Source: an uncultured Clostridia bacterium
GTDB lineage: Bacteria; Bacillota; Clostridia; Christensenellales; Borkfalkiaceae
Direction: 5' to 3'
Length of the DNA: 64,000 bases
NCBI GenBank assembly: GCA_947087265.1
Contig: CAMUBY010000004.1
Span: forward strand, 62,001-126,000
The translations under genes and the position numbers were made by a program. The notes under the pieces were generated by a model. It was not told the DNA's origin and ran no database searches. It saw only the letters and a list, made by a program, of their open reading frames with translations. Every line of letters begins with the position of its first letter. The stretch's first letter is position 1. Below, one piece after another: positions 1 through 8,136 of the stretch.

Positions 1-1
1 T

Positions 2-3000
2 GCGGAAAAGTGCAAAAAAGAGAAAATCAAAGCGATTATCGGCTGCGAGTTTTATGTGGTAGACGACTACCGCAAACATATCGACCAGCGCGCCGACCAC
101 CTTATATTGCTGGCAAAAAACAAAGCGGGGTATATCAATCTCGTTCAACTTGATTCGCTTGCGTTCGTAGACGGCTATTATTACCGCCCGCGCATTGATT
201 ATAACGTATTAAAACAACATACGGAAGGGGTTATCTGCCTCTCCGCCTGCCTTGCAGGCAGAATTCCCAGACTGCTTTTGAATGACGAATACGACAAAGC
301 AAAAGAATTTGCGCTCTCCATGAAAGAAGCGTTCGGGGAAGATTTCTATATCGAAATTCAGGACCACGGCATTCCCGAGCAGAAACAGATTCTGCCGCTT
401 CTCGTGAGATTGGCACGCGAAACGGACATTCAGTTGGTTGCCACGAACGACGTGCATTACCTCACTAAAGAAGATTGGGAAATGCAGGACGTTTTAATGT
501 GCATTCAGACGAAGCGTACGCTCGACGACCCTTCGCGCATGAAAATGCAGACGCATGAATTTTATATGAAATCGGGCGACGAAATGGCGGCGCTCTTTCC
601 GAATTTGCCCGACGCGATTGCCAATACGCGCGTGATTGCGAATAAAATTTCCGATACCGATACGCCTTTTAATCTGAAAGACAACGGTTCGCCCGTCTAC
701 GATAAAACGCTTATTCCGTTGTATACTGCGGACGACGGCACGCCTTCGCCGGAATTTTTACGGCGTCTGACTTGGGAGGGTTTGCCCAAGCGTTACGAAA
801 ATATTACCGAAGAAATCAAACAACGCGCCGAGTATGAACTTGAAACCATTATTAAAATGGGGTTTGCAGATTACTTCCTCATTGTATGGGATTATATCAA
901 CTGGTCGCGTCTGCACGACATTCCCGTCGGACCGGGGCGCGGTTCGGGTGTTGGTAGTATCGTTGCGTATTCTATCGGCATTACGGACGTTGACCCGCTC
1001 CGTTACGATTTGCTTTTTGAGCGGTTTCTGAATCCCGACCGCGTTTCCATGCCCGACTTCGACGTCGACTTCTGCACGGAGCGCAGAGAGGAAACGATTG
1101 AGTATGTCCGCCGCCGTTATCATCCCGAAAACGTGGCGCAAATCGTGACGTTCGGCACGCTCGCTTCGCGCGCGGTAATTAAAGACGTGGGCAGGGTTAT
1201 GCGCGTTCCTTATTCGGATACCGACCGCGTGACCAAGCTCATGGACGGGAAATCGACGATTCGCGAACTGTTGGGTTTGAATATCGAAAAATGCCGTAAG
1301 GCGGTGGAAAACTCGGTAGACGATGCCGATAAACACGAAGAAGCGCTCAAAAAACTTGCCGACCAGGAAGGGAAGCGCAACGCGGAGTTTATCGATATTT
1401 ACGAGTCGGACGATATCCTAAAACGCGTGATTGATATGGGGCTGCGTTTGGAGGGAATGCCGCGCCAGACGGGAATGCACGCCGCAGGCGTCGTCATTTG
1501 CCGCAAAAAGATTGCGGATAACGTGCCGCTTTCGCGCAACGGCGAGGATATTACAACCCAGTTTGATATGAAGGAAGTCGAGTCTATCGGTATGCTGAAA
1601 ATGGACTTCCTTGCACTCACCACGCTCACGGATATTAAAAAGACGCTCGATTATATTAAAGAAGATACGGGCAAGGAAATTAAATTCGGGCAGGAGTGTA
1701 ACGACCCCAAAGCATACGAACTGATTTCGGACGGAGACACCGACGCCGTGTTCCAACTCGAACAAGGCGGTATGAAGCGGTTTATGAAACAACTTCAACC
1801 CACCTGTTTGGAAGACTTAATCGCAGGAATTTCCCTTTACCGTCCGGGTCCCATGGACTTTATTCCCGATTACTTAAAGAACAGGAGCAACCCCGATAAA
1901 ATCAAATATCTTACGCCGCTTCTGAAACCCATTCTTGAAAAGACCTACGGCGTCATTATCTATCAGGAGCAGGTCATGCAGATTTTCCAAAATCTTGCAG
2001 GCTACTCGTTAGGTCAGGCAGACCTCGTTCGCCGTGCCATGGCGAAGAAGCACCGCTCCGAACTCATGGCGCAGAAAGATAAATTCATTTACGGAGATAT
2101 TAAGGACGGCGGCAATATCGCAGGCTGTCAGGCGAAGGGGATTCCGCCCGAAGTAAGTGCGGAACTGTTCGGACAAATGGAAAGTTTTGCTTCCTATGCG
2201 TTCAACAAATCGCACGCGGCGGCGTATGCCGTGATTACTTATCAGACGGCATATCTGAAAAAATATTACCCGAAAGAATTTTTGGCAGGCGTTCTCAATA
2301 ACCGCATTACAAAAATCGAAGAAATTGCGAAATACATCGTCTACATGAAGGAAAAGAACATCAAAGCTTATCCGCCCGACGTTAACCGTTCCAAGGCTTA
2401 TTTCTCAGTGGAGGGCGACGGGCTTCGGTTCGGACTTTGTGCATTGCGCGGCGTCGGAATCGGCGCCATGGACGAGGTTATTAAAGAGCGCGAAGAACGC
2501 GGAATGTTCAAAGATTTTTCCGACTTTTTAATGCGGTGTACCAAGTTTATCAATAAACGCATGGTGGAAAGTCTGATTTTTGGCGGCGCGTTCGACAGCA
2601 TGGGACAGCCGCGCAGCCGCTGTCATGCCGTTTACGAAGAACTCATGCGGCGCATTGCAGGCATCGAAAAGCAAAAAGCGGGGGCGCAAATGTCACTGTT
2701 CGGCGACGTTGTGGAAGAGGAGGCGCCCGTCGTGGAGTTTCCGGAAATTCCCGAATGGGAAACCTCGGAACTTTTGTCGCGCGAGAAATCCGTACTTGGC
2801 GTATATGTTACGGGGCATCCGTTCGGCGCATACTCGAAGTATTTTGAAAACAGCACATTCCATACGGGAATGCTCGCCGATTACGAAGAGGACGAGGAAA
2901 CGGGCGATAAAACGTACCGCCAAATCAAGAGCGGAATGCCCGTGTCTATGGGCGGAATTATCGCAGGCATTAAAAAGATAAACACGCGTTCGGGGTCAGT

Positions 3001-3433
3001 GATGGCGTTCGTCACGGTGGAAGATTTATACGGCAGTGTGGAATGCCTTGCTTTTCCGCAGGTTTACGAACGCATTAAAGCTTATTTGAAACAGGACGCG
3101 GTAGTCAAAATCACAGGAAAAATCGATACGCCGTCCGAAAAACTTCCCGTAGTTTTAATCGATAAACTCGAAGAATTTACCCCGCCTGAGGCGGCTGCTC
3201 CTCAGAAACAAGCGCAGACAGAATCGGCAGAGCAGACACTTTGGTTGGATGCACGCGGCGTTACGGAAGAAGATTTTCAGGAACTGATTGAAATTTTGGA
3301 GGACTACTCAGGCACTGTGAAAACGAAAATTCTGTTTGAAGGAAAGCGCTATGAGTATTCCGTCAATTTAACCCGTGCATTTCTTGCAGAAATACGAACG
3401 CTCCTTTCAGAAGAGCGGATTAAAATTGTATAA
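2..3433 (+). CDS. dnaE: DNA polymerase III subunit alpha, DnaE1 type (5' partial)
   Basis: Catalytic subunit of the replicative DNA polymerase. The reading frame is open from base 2 without a start, and the first residues (…AIIGCEFYVVDD) match the interior of the N-terminal PHP domain, so roughly the first 100 residues lie outside the window. The GTG at 56 is internal. The palm motif PDFDVDFC is visible near base 1051, carrying two of the catalytic aspartates. The finger-domain signature GPGRGSGVGS lies just before it. An OB-fold follows at about 2930-3170, then a short C-terminal extension usual in Bacillota DnaE. It is followed by pfkA, a common clostridial order. Family assignment is secure; the N-terminal PHP active site cannot be judged. 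Confidence 0.96.
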   Translation, partial: AEKCKKEKIKAIIGCEFYVVDDYRKHIDQRADHLILLAKNKAGYINLVQLDSLAFVDGYYYRPRIDYNVLKQHTEGVICLSACLAGRIPRLLLNDEYDKAKEFALSMKEAFGEDFYIEIQDHGIPEQKQILPLLVRLARETDIQLVATNDVHYLTKEDWEMQDVLMCIQTKRTLDDPSRMKMQTHEFYMKSGDEMAALFPNLPDAIANTRVIANKISDTDTPFNLKDNGSPVYDKTLIPLYTADDGTPSPEFLRRLTWEGLPKRYENITEEIKQRAEYELETIIKMGFADYFLIVWDYINWSRLHDIPVGPGRGSGVGSIVAYSIGITDVDPLRYDLLFERFLNPDRVSMPDFDVDFCTERREETIEYVRRRYHPENVAQIVTFGTLASRAVIKDVGRVMRVPYSDTDRVTKLMDGKSTIRELLGLNIEKCRKAVENSVDDADKHEEALKKLADQEGKRNAEFIDIYESDDILKRVIDMGLRLEGMPRQTGMHAAGVVICRKKIADNVPLSRNGEDITTQFDMKEVESIGMLKMDFLALTTLTDIKKTLDYIKEDTGKEIKFGQECNDPKAYELISDGDTDAVFQLEQGGMKRFMKQLQPTCLEDLIAGISLYRPGPMDFIPDYLKNRSNPDKIKYLTPLLKPILEKTYGVIIYQEQVMQIFQNLAGYSLGQADLVRRAMAKKHRSELMAQKDKFIYGDIKDGGNIAGCQAKGIPPEVSAELFGQMESFASYAFNKSHAAAYAVITYQTAYLKKYYPKEFLAGVLNNRITKIEEIAKYIVYMKEKNIKAYPPDVNRSKAYFSVEGDGLRFGLCALRGVGIGAMDEVIKEREERGMFKDFSDFLMRCTKFINKRMVESLIFGGAFDSMGQPRSRCHAVYEELMRRIAGIEKQKAGAQMSLFGDVVEEEAPVVEFPEIPEWETSELLSREKSVLGVYVTGHPFGAYSKYFENSTFHTGMLADYEEDEETGDKTYRQIKSGMPVSMGGIIAGIKKINTRSGSVMAFVTVEDLYGSVECLAFPQVYERIKAYLKQDAVVKITGKIDTPSEKLPVVLIDKLEEFTPPEAAAPQKQAQTESAEQTLWLDARGVTEEDFQELIEILEDYSGTVKTKILFEGKRYEYSVNLTRAFLAEIRTLLSEERIKIV

Positions 3434-3474
3434 AATATTCAAAATGAAAACCGTGTAAAAAATGGAAAAATCAG

Positions 3475-3530
3475 TTTCCTTTTCCGGAAGAATCTGCTAT
3501 AATAATTTAGAATGGGAGTAACGGAGGTTT
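3475..3530 (+). promoter_or_regulatory. pfkA promoter and ribosome binding site
   Basis: A TATAAT -10 hexamer lies at 3498-3503, with a poor -35 (TTTCCT, 3475-3480) 17 bp upstream. A strong ACGGAGG ribosome binding site lies at 3521-3527, ahead of the ATG at 3535. pfkA can therefore be transcribed separately from dnaE. Confidence 0.55.
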
Positions 3531-3534
3531 AACT

Positions 3535-4497
3535 ATGAAGAGAATCGGACTTTTAACGAGCGGCGGCGACGCACCCGGCATGAACGCTGCGATTCGCGCC
3601 GTAGTTCGTACTGCGATTTATTTCGGTATGGAAGTTTACGGAATCGAACGCGGGTACAGCGGTCTGATTGACGATACAATGACGCCCATGGAAATGCGGA
3701 GCGTTTCCGATATCGTGCAGCGCGGCGGTACACGCCTGCGCACGGCGAGATGTATGGAAATGCTCACTACGGAAGGGCAGAAAACGGCGGTTGCTACGCT
3801 GGAAAGACACGGAATCGAAGGGCTTGTCGTCATCGGCGGCGACGGTTCATTCCGCGGCGCCAAATGTTTAACCGAAAATTACGGCATTCCGACTATCGGC
3901 ATTCCCGGTACCATTGATAATGACCTGGAATATACCGATTATACGCTCGGGTTCGATACTGCCGTAAATACCTGTCTCGACGTTATCAATAAATTGCGCG
4001 ACACCATGAATTCTCACGAGCGTATCTCGGTAGTGGAGGTAATGGGGCGCCATTGCGGCGATATTGCGCTTTATACGGGAATTACGTCGGGTGCGGAAAT
4101 TATTATCGTGCCGGAAATTACATACGATATGAACAGTATCGTAAAACGTATCGACCGTTCGCGGGAAAACGGAAAACATTCTAATATCATTATCGTTGCA
4201 GAAGGCGCGTGCAGTGCAGACGATTTTGCTAAAGAACTGCAAGCGGTTACGTCCTATTCCGTGCGCTCTACAAATATCGGGCACATTCAACGCGGCGGCT
4301 CGCCTTCGATGGCAGACAGAATGCTTGCGGCACAATTCGGCAATAAAGCGGTGCGCCTCTTAAAAGACGGCATCGGCAACCGTGTCGTCGGCATTCGCAA
4401 GAACGAAATTATTGATATGGATATTATCGAAGCCGTATCCATGAAAAAACAGTTTAACTACGAATTATACGAAACGTTGCAAATGATTTCCATGTAA
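3535..4497 (+). CDS. pfkA: ATP-dependent 6-phosphofructokinase
   Basis: Phosphorylates fructose 6-phosphate to fructose 1,6-bisphosphate in glycolysis in the cytosol. At 320 residues it has the usual bacterial PfkA length. Visible motifs are the N-terminal nucleotide loop GGDAPGMNAAIR, the GGDGS motif near residue 103 (glycine after GGD, as in ATP- rather than PPi-dependent enzymes), and the catalytic loop GTIDNDL near residue 125. The DTAVNT and VEVMGRHCGD segments also match the family. The start is set by a well-placed ACGGAGG site. The ABC-F leader begins immediately downstream, so its first terminator probably also ends pfkA transcripts. Confidence 0.97.
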   Translation: MKRIGLLTSGGDAPGMNAAIRAVVRTAIYFGMEVYGIERGYSGLIDDTMTPMEMRSVSDIVQRGGTRLRTARCMEMLTTEGQKTAVATLERHGIEGLVVIGGDGSFRGAKCLTENYGIPTIGIPGTIDNDLEYTDYTLGFDTAVNTCLDVINKLRDTMNSHERISVVEVMGRHCGDIALYTGITSGAEIIIVPEITYDMNSIVKRIDRSRENGKHSNIIIVAEGACSADDFAKELQAVTSYSVRSTNIGHIQRGGSPSMADRMLAAQFGNKAVRLLKDGIGNRVVGIRKNEIIDMDIIEAVSMKKQFNYELYETLQMISM

Positions 4498-4530
4498 GTC
4501 GTTTGTATAATTCATTCAAAAAGGTGAAAA

Positions 4531-4551
4531 ATGGAAATGATTTCTTGCTGA
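4531..4551 (+). CDS. leader peptide MEMISC (6 codons) of the ABC-F attenuator
   Basis: ATG followed by five sense codons and TGA, preceded by AAGGTG (4521-4526) at a 4-nt spacing. The coding bases contain pairing copy 1 of the attenuator, so translation of this ORF would directly control leader folding. It is too short for similarity evidence; support comes from position, ribosome site and overlap with the pairing element. Confidence 0.6.
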   Translation: MEMISC

Positions 4552-4560
4552 ATTTTAATA

Positions 4561-4588
4561 AAAAAGCGACGGTCTCCGTTGCTTTTTC
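4561..4588 (+). terminator. intrinsic terminator T1 (pfkA end / leader)
   Basis: A 12-bp stem (4561-4572 with 4576-4587, one G·U pair) with a 3-nt loop; the 3' arm ends in five T. It lies inside the larger stem formed by attenuator copies 1 and 2. It probably ends pfkA transcripts and may also act in the ABC-F leader. Confidence 0.65.
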
Positions 4589-4627
4589 GTTGCAAGAAAT
4601 CATCAATATATCGTGTTATCCGGATTT

Positions 4628-4667
4628 AAGTTATGAGATTTCTTGCTCATAACTTTTATTTTTTTAG
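4628..4667 (+). terminator. intrinsic terminator T2 in front of the ABC-F gene
   Basis: A perfect 10-bp stem (AAGTTATGAG at 4628-4637 with its complement at 4646-4655) followed by a T-rich run to 4665. It sits directly upstream of the AGGGAGGTG ribosome site, where a terminator makes sense only as a regulated attenuator. Its loop and 3' arm contain pairing copy 3. Confidence 0.75.
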
Positions 4668-4676
4668 GGAGGTGTT

Positions 4677-6179
4677 ATGTCAATTATCAATGTACAAGAT
4701 TTGACCTTTGGCTATGGTGGGGCGTATGAAAATGTATTTGAGAATATCAGTTTTCATATCGATACCGATTGGAAACTCGGTTTAATCGGGAGAAACGGAC
4801 GGGGAAAAACAACATTGCTCAAAATCCTGTCGGGAGAACTTTCTTATCGCGGAAAAATTACGGCTAATGTAAAATCCGTTTATTTTCCGTTTTCGGTTAC
4901 AGACCGTGACCGTTTATCTTTTGAAATCATGAACGAGGTTTGCCCGAATGCCGAAGACTGGAGAATTATCCGTGAAATTTCCTATCTCGGAATGGAGGCG
5001 GACGTGTTGTACCGTCCGTTTTCAAGCCTTTCCGGCGGCGAGCAAACGAAGTTACTGCTAGCAGGATTATTTTTAAGTGACGGTGATTTTTTACTGATTG
5101 ACGAACCGACCAATCATTTAGATGCGCGTGCAAGAGAAACGGTTTCCGCTTATCTGCAAAAAAAGAAGGGGTTTATCATTGTTTCGCACGACAGACGTTT
5201 TTTGGACGGTTGTACCGACCATATGATGGCGATAAACAGAAACGGTTTTGAAATTCAAAGCGGCAATTATTCTTCCTGGCTTGAAAATTTCAACAATACG
5301 CAGGCTTATGAAGCGGCAAAGAACGAACGTTTGAAAAAGGATATTGCAAGACTTTCGGAATCGGCAAAGCGCGCTTCGGACTGGTCGGCAAAAACAGAGG
5401 CGTCAAAATACGGGAAAGCAAGTTCGGGGTTAAAACAGGATAAGGGGTATGTAGGGCACAAAGCAGCGAAAATGATGAAGCACGCAAAGACGGTTGAGGC
5501 AAGACAGCAACAGGCAATCGCGCAAAAATCGGAACTTCTGCGAAATGCAGAGGAAAATGAACCGTTGAAGATGTTTCCGATTGCATATCATTCGGAAAGA
5601 TTATTGTCTCTTTCGGATATCAGTATTTTCTACGGAGAGCGCAGCGTTTGTAAACATATTTCTTTTGAAGTAAGGCGGGGCGAACGCATTGTGCTGGACG
5701 GCAAAAACGGTTGCGGGAAAAGCAGTGTATTGAAATTGATAGCGGGCGAAAAAGCGACTGATAATGCGTGCGGAGATATGACGTATGACGGAACATTTTT
5801 TCGGGCTTCGGGTTTGATAATTTCCTATGTGCCGCAGTTGATTGACGGCATTTTCGGGGATTTGAGCAAAATTGCAAAAGAACGGAATATCGATGAAAGT
5901 TTATTCAAGGCAGTTTTGAGTAAAATGGGGCTTACGAAAAAAATTTTTGACGGAGATATTTCTGCATTTTCGCTGGGTCAGAAAAAGAAAGTTTGCCTTG
6001 CGGCAAGCCTGTGTGCCCGCGCGCATTTATATGTTTGGGACGAGCCGCTCAATTTTATCGATATCGATTCCCGCTTACAAATCGAAACGTTGCTGCGTGA
6101 ATTTCAGCCTTCTATGATACTTGTAGAACACGATAAAGCATTTCGGGAGGCGGTTTCTACTAGAACCGTACAGTTATAA
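4677..6179 (+). CDS. Lsa-like ABC-F ribosomal protection ATPase
   Basis: Soluble tandem ATPase of the ABC-F class; Lsa-type members bind the ribosomal E site and dislodge lincosamides, streptogramin A and pleuromutilins. Length is 500 residues. Domain 1 has Walker A GRNGRGKTT (about residue 38), signature LSGGEQ (about 118) and Walker B LLIDEPTNHLD (about 139). A charged interdomain linker spans about 200-300. Domain 2 has Walker A GKNGCGKSS and a degenerate signature FSLGQKKK. No membrane segments are present. The N-terminus (…VQDLTFGYGG…FHIDTDWKLGLIGRNGRGKTT) closely resembles the Lsa family as I remember it. The attenuator upstream supports a resistance role, but drug specificity is inferred. 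Confidence 0.85.
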   Translation: MSIINVQDLTFGYGGAYENVFENISFHIDTDWKLGLIGRNGRGKTTLLKILSGELSYRGKITANVKSVYFPFSVTDRDRLSFEIMNEVCPNAEDWRIIREISYLGMEADVLYRPFSSLSGGEQTKLLLAGLFLSDGDFLLIDEPTNHLDARARETVSAYLQKKKGFIIVSHDRRFLDGCTDHMMAINRNGFEIQSGNYSSWLENFNNTQAYEAAKNERLKKDIARLSESAKRASDWSAKTEASKYGKASSGLKQDKGYVGHKAAKMMKHAKTVEARQQQAIAQKSELLRNAEENEPLKMFPIAYHSERLLSLSDISIFYGERSVCKHISFEVRRGERIVLDGKNGCGKSSVLKLIAGEKATDNACGDMTYDGTFFRASGLIISYVPQLIDGIFGDLSKIAKERNIDESLFKAVLSKMGLTKKIFDGDISAFSLGQKKKVCLAASLCARAHLYVWDEPLNFIDIDSRLQIETLLREFQPSMILVEHDKAFREAVSTRTVQL

Positions 6180-6224
6180 TCGGAAATCCTCAACAAATTT
6201 CCGCAAAAAAATTCGTTTTGGGTC

Positions 6225-6253
6225 TTGAAATTCTCGGAAAAGCGTAATATAAT
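6225..6253 (+). promoter_or_regulatory. promoter for the 1-phosphofructokinase-like gene
   Basis: TTGAAA (6225-6230), 17-bp spacer, TATAAT (6248-6253). Transcription would start near 6260. The leader contains a short hairpin, ACGCGG paired with CCGCGT. Confidence 0.75.
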
Positions 6254-6316
6254 AATTGCGTAGAATTGGAAAATTTTGCATACGCGGTATGAAGAAATCC
6301 GCGTTGGGGTATAACT

Positions 6317-7243
6317 ATGATATTGACGGTTTGCATGAGTCCCAGCGTAGACGTTACGATAGAACTCGATTCTTTGAATGTCGGGAAAGTAAACGTTGTA
6401 AAGAGCAAAACGCTTTCTTTTACGGGTAAGGCGCTCAATGTTGCAATCGGTGTTGCGCGGCTCGGAGAAGAGGCTTTTGCAACGGGCTTTATGTATCGGG
6501 AAAACGGCGTCTTGTTTGAAAACGCACTCAAACGGGAGGGAGTGCCGTATTCTTTTATCTATAACGAGGGAAGAGTTCGGGAAAATTATAAGTGTATCGA
6601 CCAAAAATCCATGTTGACTGAAATCAACGACGTGGGCGGAAAGGTAACGGAAGATAAACTTGTAGCTCTTCTGCAAACCATACGGACGCGCTCAAACGAT
6701 GCGGACGTTACGGTTATTTCTGGCGGTTTACCGCGCGGCGTTGCGCCGGAGTATTATCGGGAGTTGTTTCGTGCCGTGAGTCCCCGTTCGCTTCGCATTA
6801 CGGATGCGGAAGGCGCAAAACTGTTCGCCGCATTGGGGGCGGGCATTGACCTTGTGAAACCAAATTTAGAAGAATTGCAACAATCGCTTGGTCAGGAATT
6901 TCACAGTAAAGACGAATTGATTTCCGGTTGTCGCGAACTGATTGCCCGCGGCGCGAAAAACGTGCTTCTTTCTCTCGGGAAAGACGGCGCGATTATTACC
7001 GACGGAAGCAGACATTATTACTGTAAGAGTATCAACGTTGCGGTAAATTCAACCGTCGGCGCAGGCGACGGCATGGTTGCGGCAGCTGCCGTTATGATGC
7101 AAAAGGGCGCAGGTTTGCAAGAAATTCTGCGTGCGGGTGTTGCGGCTGGCACGGCAACCGTAACGTCGTTCGGTACCGTTTCCTTTACGAAAGAGAAATA
7201 TCGGGAGGTTTTCGAGAATCTGCACGTTACGGAGTTTTATTGA
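6317..7243 (+). CDS. 1-phosphofructokinase-family sugar kinase (PfkB/FruK/LacC type)
   Basis: Member of the PfkB ribokinase superfamily, probably phosphorylating fructose 1-phosphate or tagatose 6-phosphate. It has 308 residues, the usual FruK length. The N-terminus (MILTVCMSPSVDVTIELDSL) matches the FruK/LacC opening, although the usual N-P-A-x-D reads S-P-S-V-D. The C-terminal ATP and catalytic motif NSTVGAGDGMVAAA (about residue 240) is intact, with Asp as catalytic base. There is no linked PTS or DeoR-type regulator, so substrate is uncertain. Its stop codon overlaps the next start. Confidence 0.85.
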   Translation: MILTVCMSPSVDVTIELDSLNVGKVNVVKSKTLSFTGKALNVAIGVARLGEEAFATGFMYRENGVLFENALKREGVPYSFIYNEGRVRENYKCIDQKSMLTEINDVGGKVTEDKLVALLQTIRTRSNDADVTVISGGLPRGVAPEYYRELFRAVSPRSLRITDAEGAKLFAALGAGIDLVKPNLEELQQSLGQEFHSKDELISGCRELIARGAKNVLLSLGKDGAIITDGSRHYYCKSINVAVNSTVGAGDGMVAAAAVMMQKGAGLQEILRAGVAAGTATVTSFGTVSFTKEKYREVFENLHVTEFY

Positions 7244-7911
7244 TGCTGCCTGAAATGTCTGTAATTCGCTCCGACAAAGAAGTGGAAGCGATTATGGCTA
7301 TGAGCGAACAACAAATCAATGCGCTCGGATTTACCGAACATTCGCGTCGCCATGCTGGAATCGTGAGTAAATGGTCGGGCGAAATTCTTCGCTTGCTCGG
7401 GAAGAGCGCGGAGAGAATCCGCCTTGCCGAAATTGCAGGTTATCTGCACGATATCGGGAACTGCATTAACCGCAAAGACCATGCACAGAGCGGCGCTATA
7501 CTCGCGTATCGGATATTGACGCGACTCGGCATGAACGAATTGGATTCCGCCGATATTATGATGGCAATCGGAAATCATGACGAACAGTACGGACTTCCTG
7601 TTTCGGATATTTCGTCTGCACTGATTCTTGCCGATAAGGCAGACGTGCACAAGAGCCGTGTGAAAAAGCCGATTGAAAATGTTGTATCCGCAAATATTCA
7701 CGACCGCGTAAACCTTGCCGCCGAGCGTTCTTACCTGAGCGTGGACAGAGAAGCGGCGCTTATAACGCTGAATATCGAAATTGATACGGGCATTTGTTCG
7801 GTGATGGATTATTTTGAAATCTACTTCCAAAGAATGCAGTTGAGCCGCAGGGCGGCGGAATATCTTGGTTGTAAATTTTCACTGAACATCAACGGTACGG
7901 CGCTCCTTTAA
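7243..7911 (+). CDS. HD-domain phosphohydrolase-like protein
   Basis: A 222-residue HD-superfamily protein. Seen are H (HSRRHAG), the H-D pair in GYLHDIGNCINRKDHA, and a further H-D in AIGNHDEQYG, the metal-binding pattern of metal-dependent phosphohydrolases. Substrate is unknown. The ATG at 7243 overlaps the last base of the kinase stop; a TTG three bases earlier is an alternative start. It is probably cotranscribed with the kinase. The last 60 residues show no recognised motif. Confidence 0.75.
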   Translation: MLPEMSVIRSDKEVEAIMAMSEQQINALGFTEHSRRHAGIVSKWSGEILRLLGKSAERIRLAEIAGYLHDIGNCINRKDHAQSGAILAYRILTRLGMNELDSADIMMAIGNHDEQYGLPVSDISSALILADKADVHKSRVKKPIENVVSANIHDRVNLAAERSYLSVDREAALITLNIEIDTGICSVMDYFEIYFQRMQLSRRAAEYLGCKFSLNINGTALL

Positions 7912-7978
7912 GTATATTGAGCGTGTAACTTCTGCGCCTTATGTTTCACGGCGAATAATTGACTAAAATTCGACAAAA

Positions 7979-8026
7979 CCACAAGATATAGTGGTTTAAC
8001 AAAAAATTTTTATCAAAATATTGTGG
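7979..8026 (+). promoter_or_regulatory. pair of NrdR-box-like operators
   Basis: Two 16-bp sites fit the NrdR consensus core C-W-A-N-A-T-A-T-W-G: CCACAAGATATAGTGG at 7979-7994 and TATCAAAATATTGTGG at 8011-8026. They are 32 bp apart, about three helical turns, which is how NrdR boxes are normally paired. They lie immediately upstream of the -35 of the nrdD promoter, where a repressor would block it. nrdR itself is not in the window. Confidence 0.75.
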
Positions 8027-8033
8027 AAAATTC

Positions 8034-8062
8034 TTGACAAATGAAATCAAATTGTATATGAT
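8034..8062 (+). promoter_or_regulatory. nrdD promoter
   Basis: TTGACA (8034-8039), 17-bp spacer, TATGAT (8057-8062). The NrdR-like boxes end 7 bp upstream of the -35. Confidence 0.8.
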
Positions 8063-8065
8063 AGT

Positions 8066-8096
8066 AGCGTTCTCCTGCGAGGGAGAACGCTTTTTT
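8066..8096 (+). terminator. terminator-like hairpin at the 5' end of the nrdD transcript
   Basis: A perfect 10-bp stem (AGCGTTCTCC at 8066-8075 with GGAGAACGCT at 8082-8091) and a T run to 8096. It begins about where transcription should start and precedes the nrdD ribosome site by some 25 nt. It has the form of an intrinsic terminator but could instead stabilise the mRNA 5' end. Confidence 0.55.
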
Positions 8097-8136
8097 CCGA
8101 AGTATCGGAAAAATAATGTTGTGAAGGAGTAACAGG

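Larger units (their letters stand above)
4506..4660 (+). promoter_or_regulatory. candidate leader-peptide transcription attenuator of the ABC-F gene
   Basis: Seen in the sequence: a TATAAT at 4506-4511, a short ORF with its own ribosome site (4521-4551), and three copies of one pairing element. Copy 1 (ATGATTTCTTGC, 4537-4548) lies inside the short ORF. Copy 2 is its exact reverse complement (4592-4603). Copy 3 (GATTTCTTGC, 4637-4646) lies in the loop and 3' arm of a terminator just before the gene. Copy 2 can pair with copy 1 or copy 3 but not both. A ribosome stalled on the short ORF would free copy 2 to open the terminator. This is the known logic of antibiotic-induced ABC-F leaders; its operation here is inferred. 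Confidence 0.72.
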
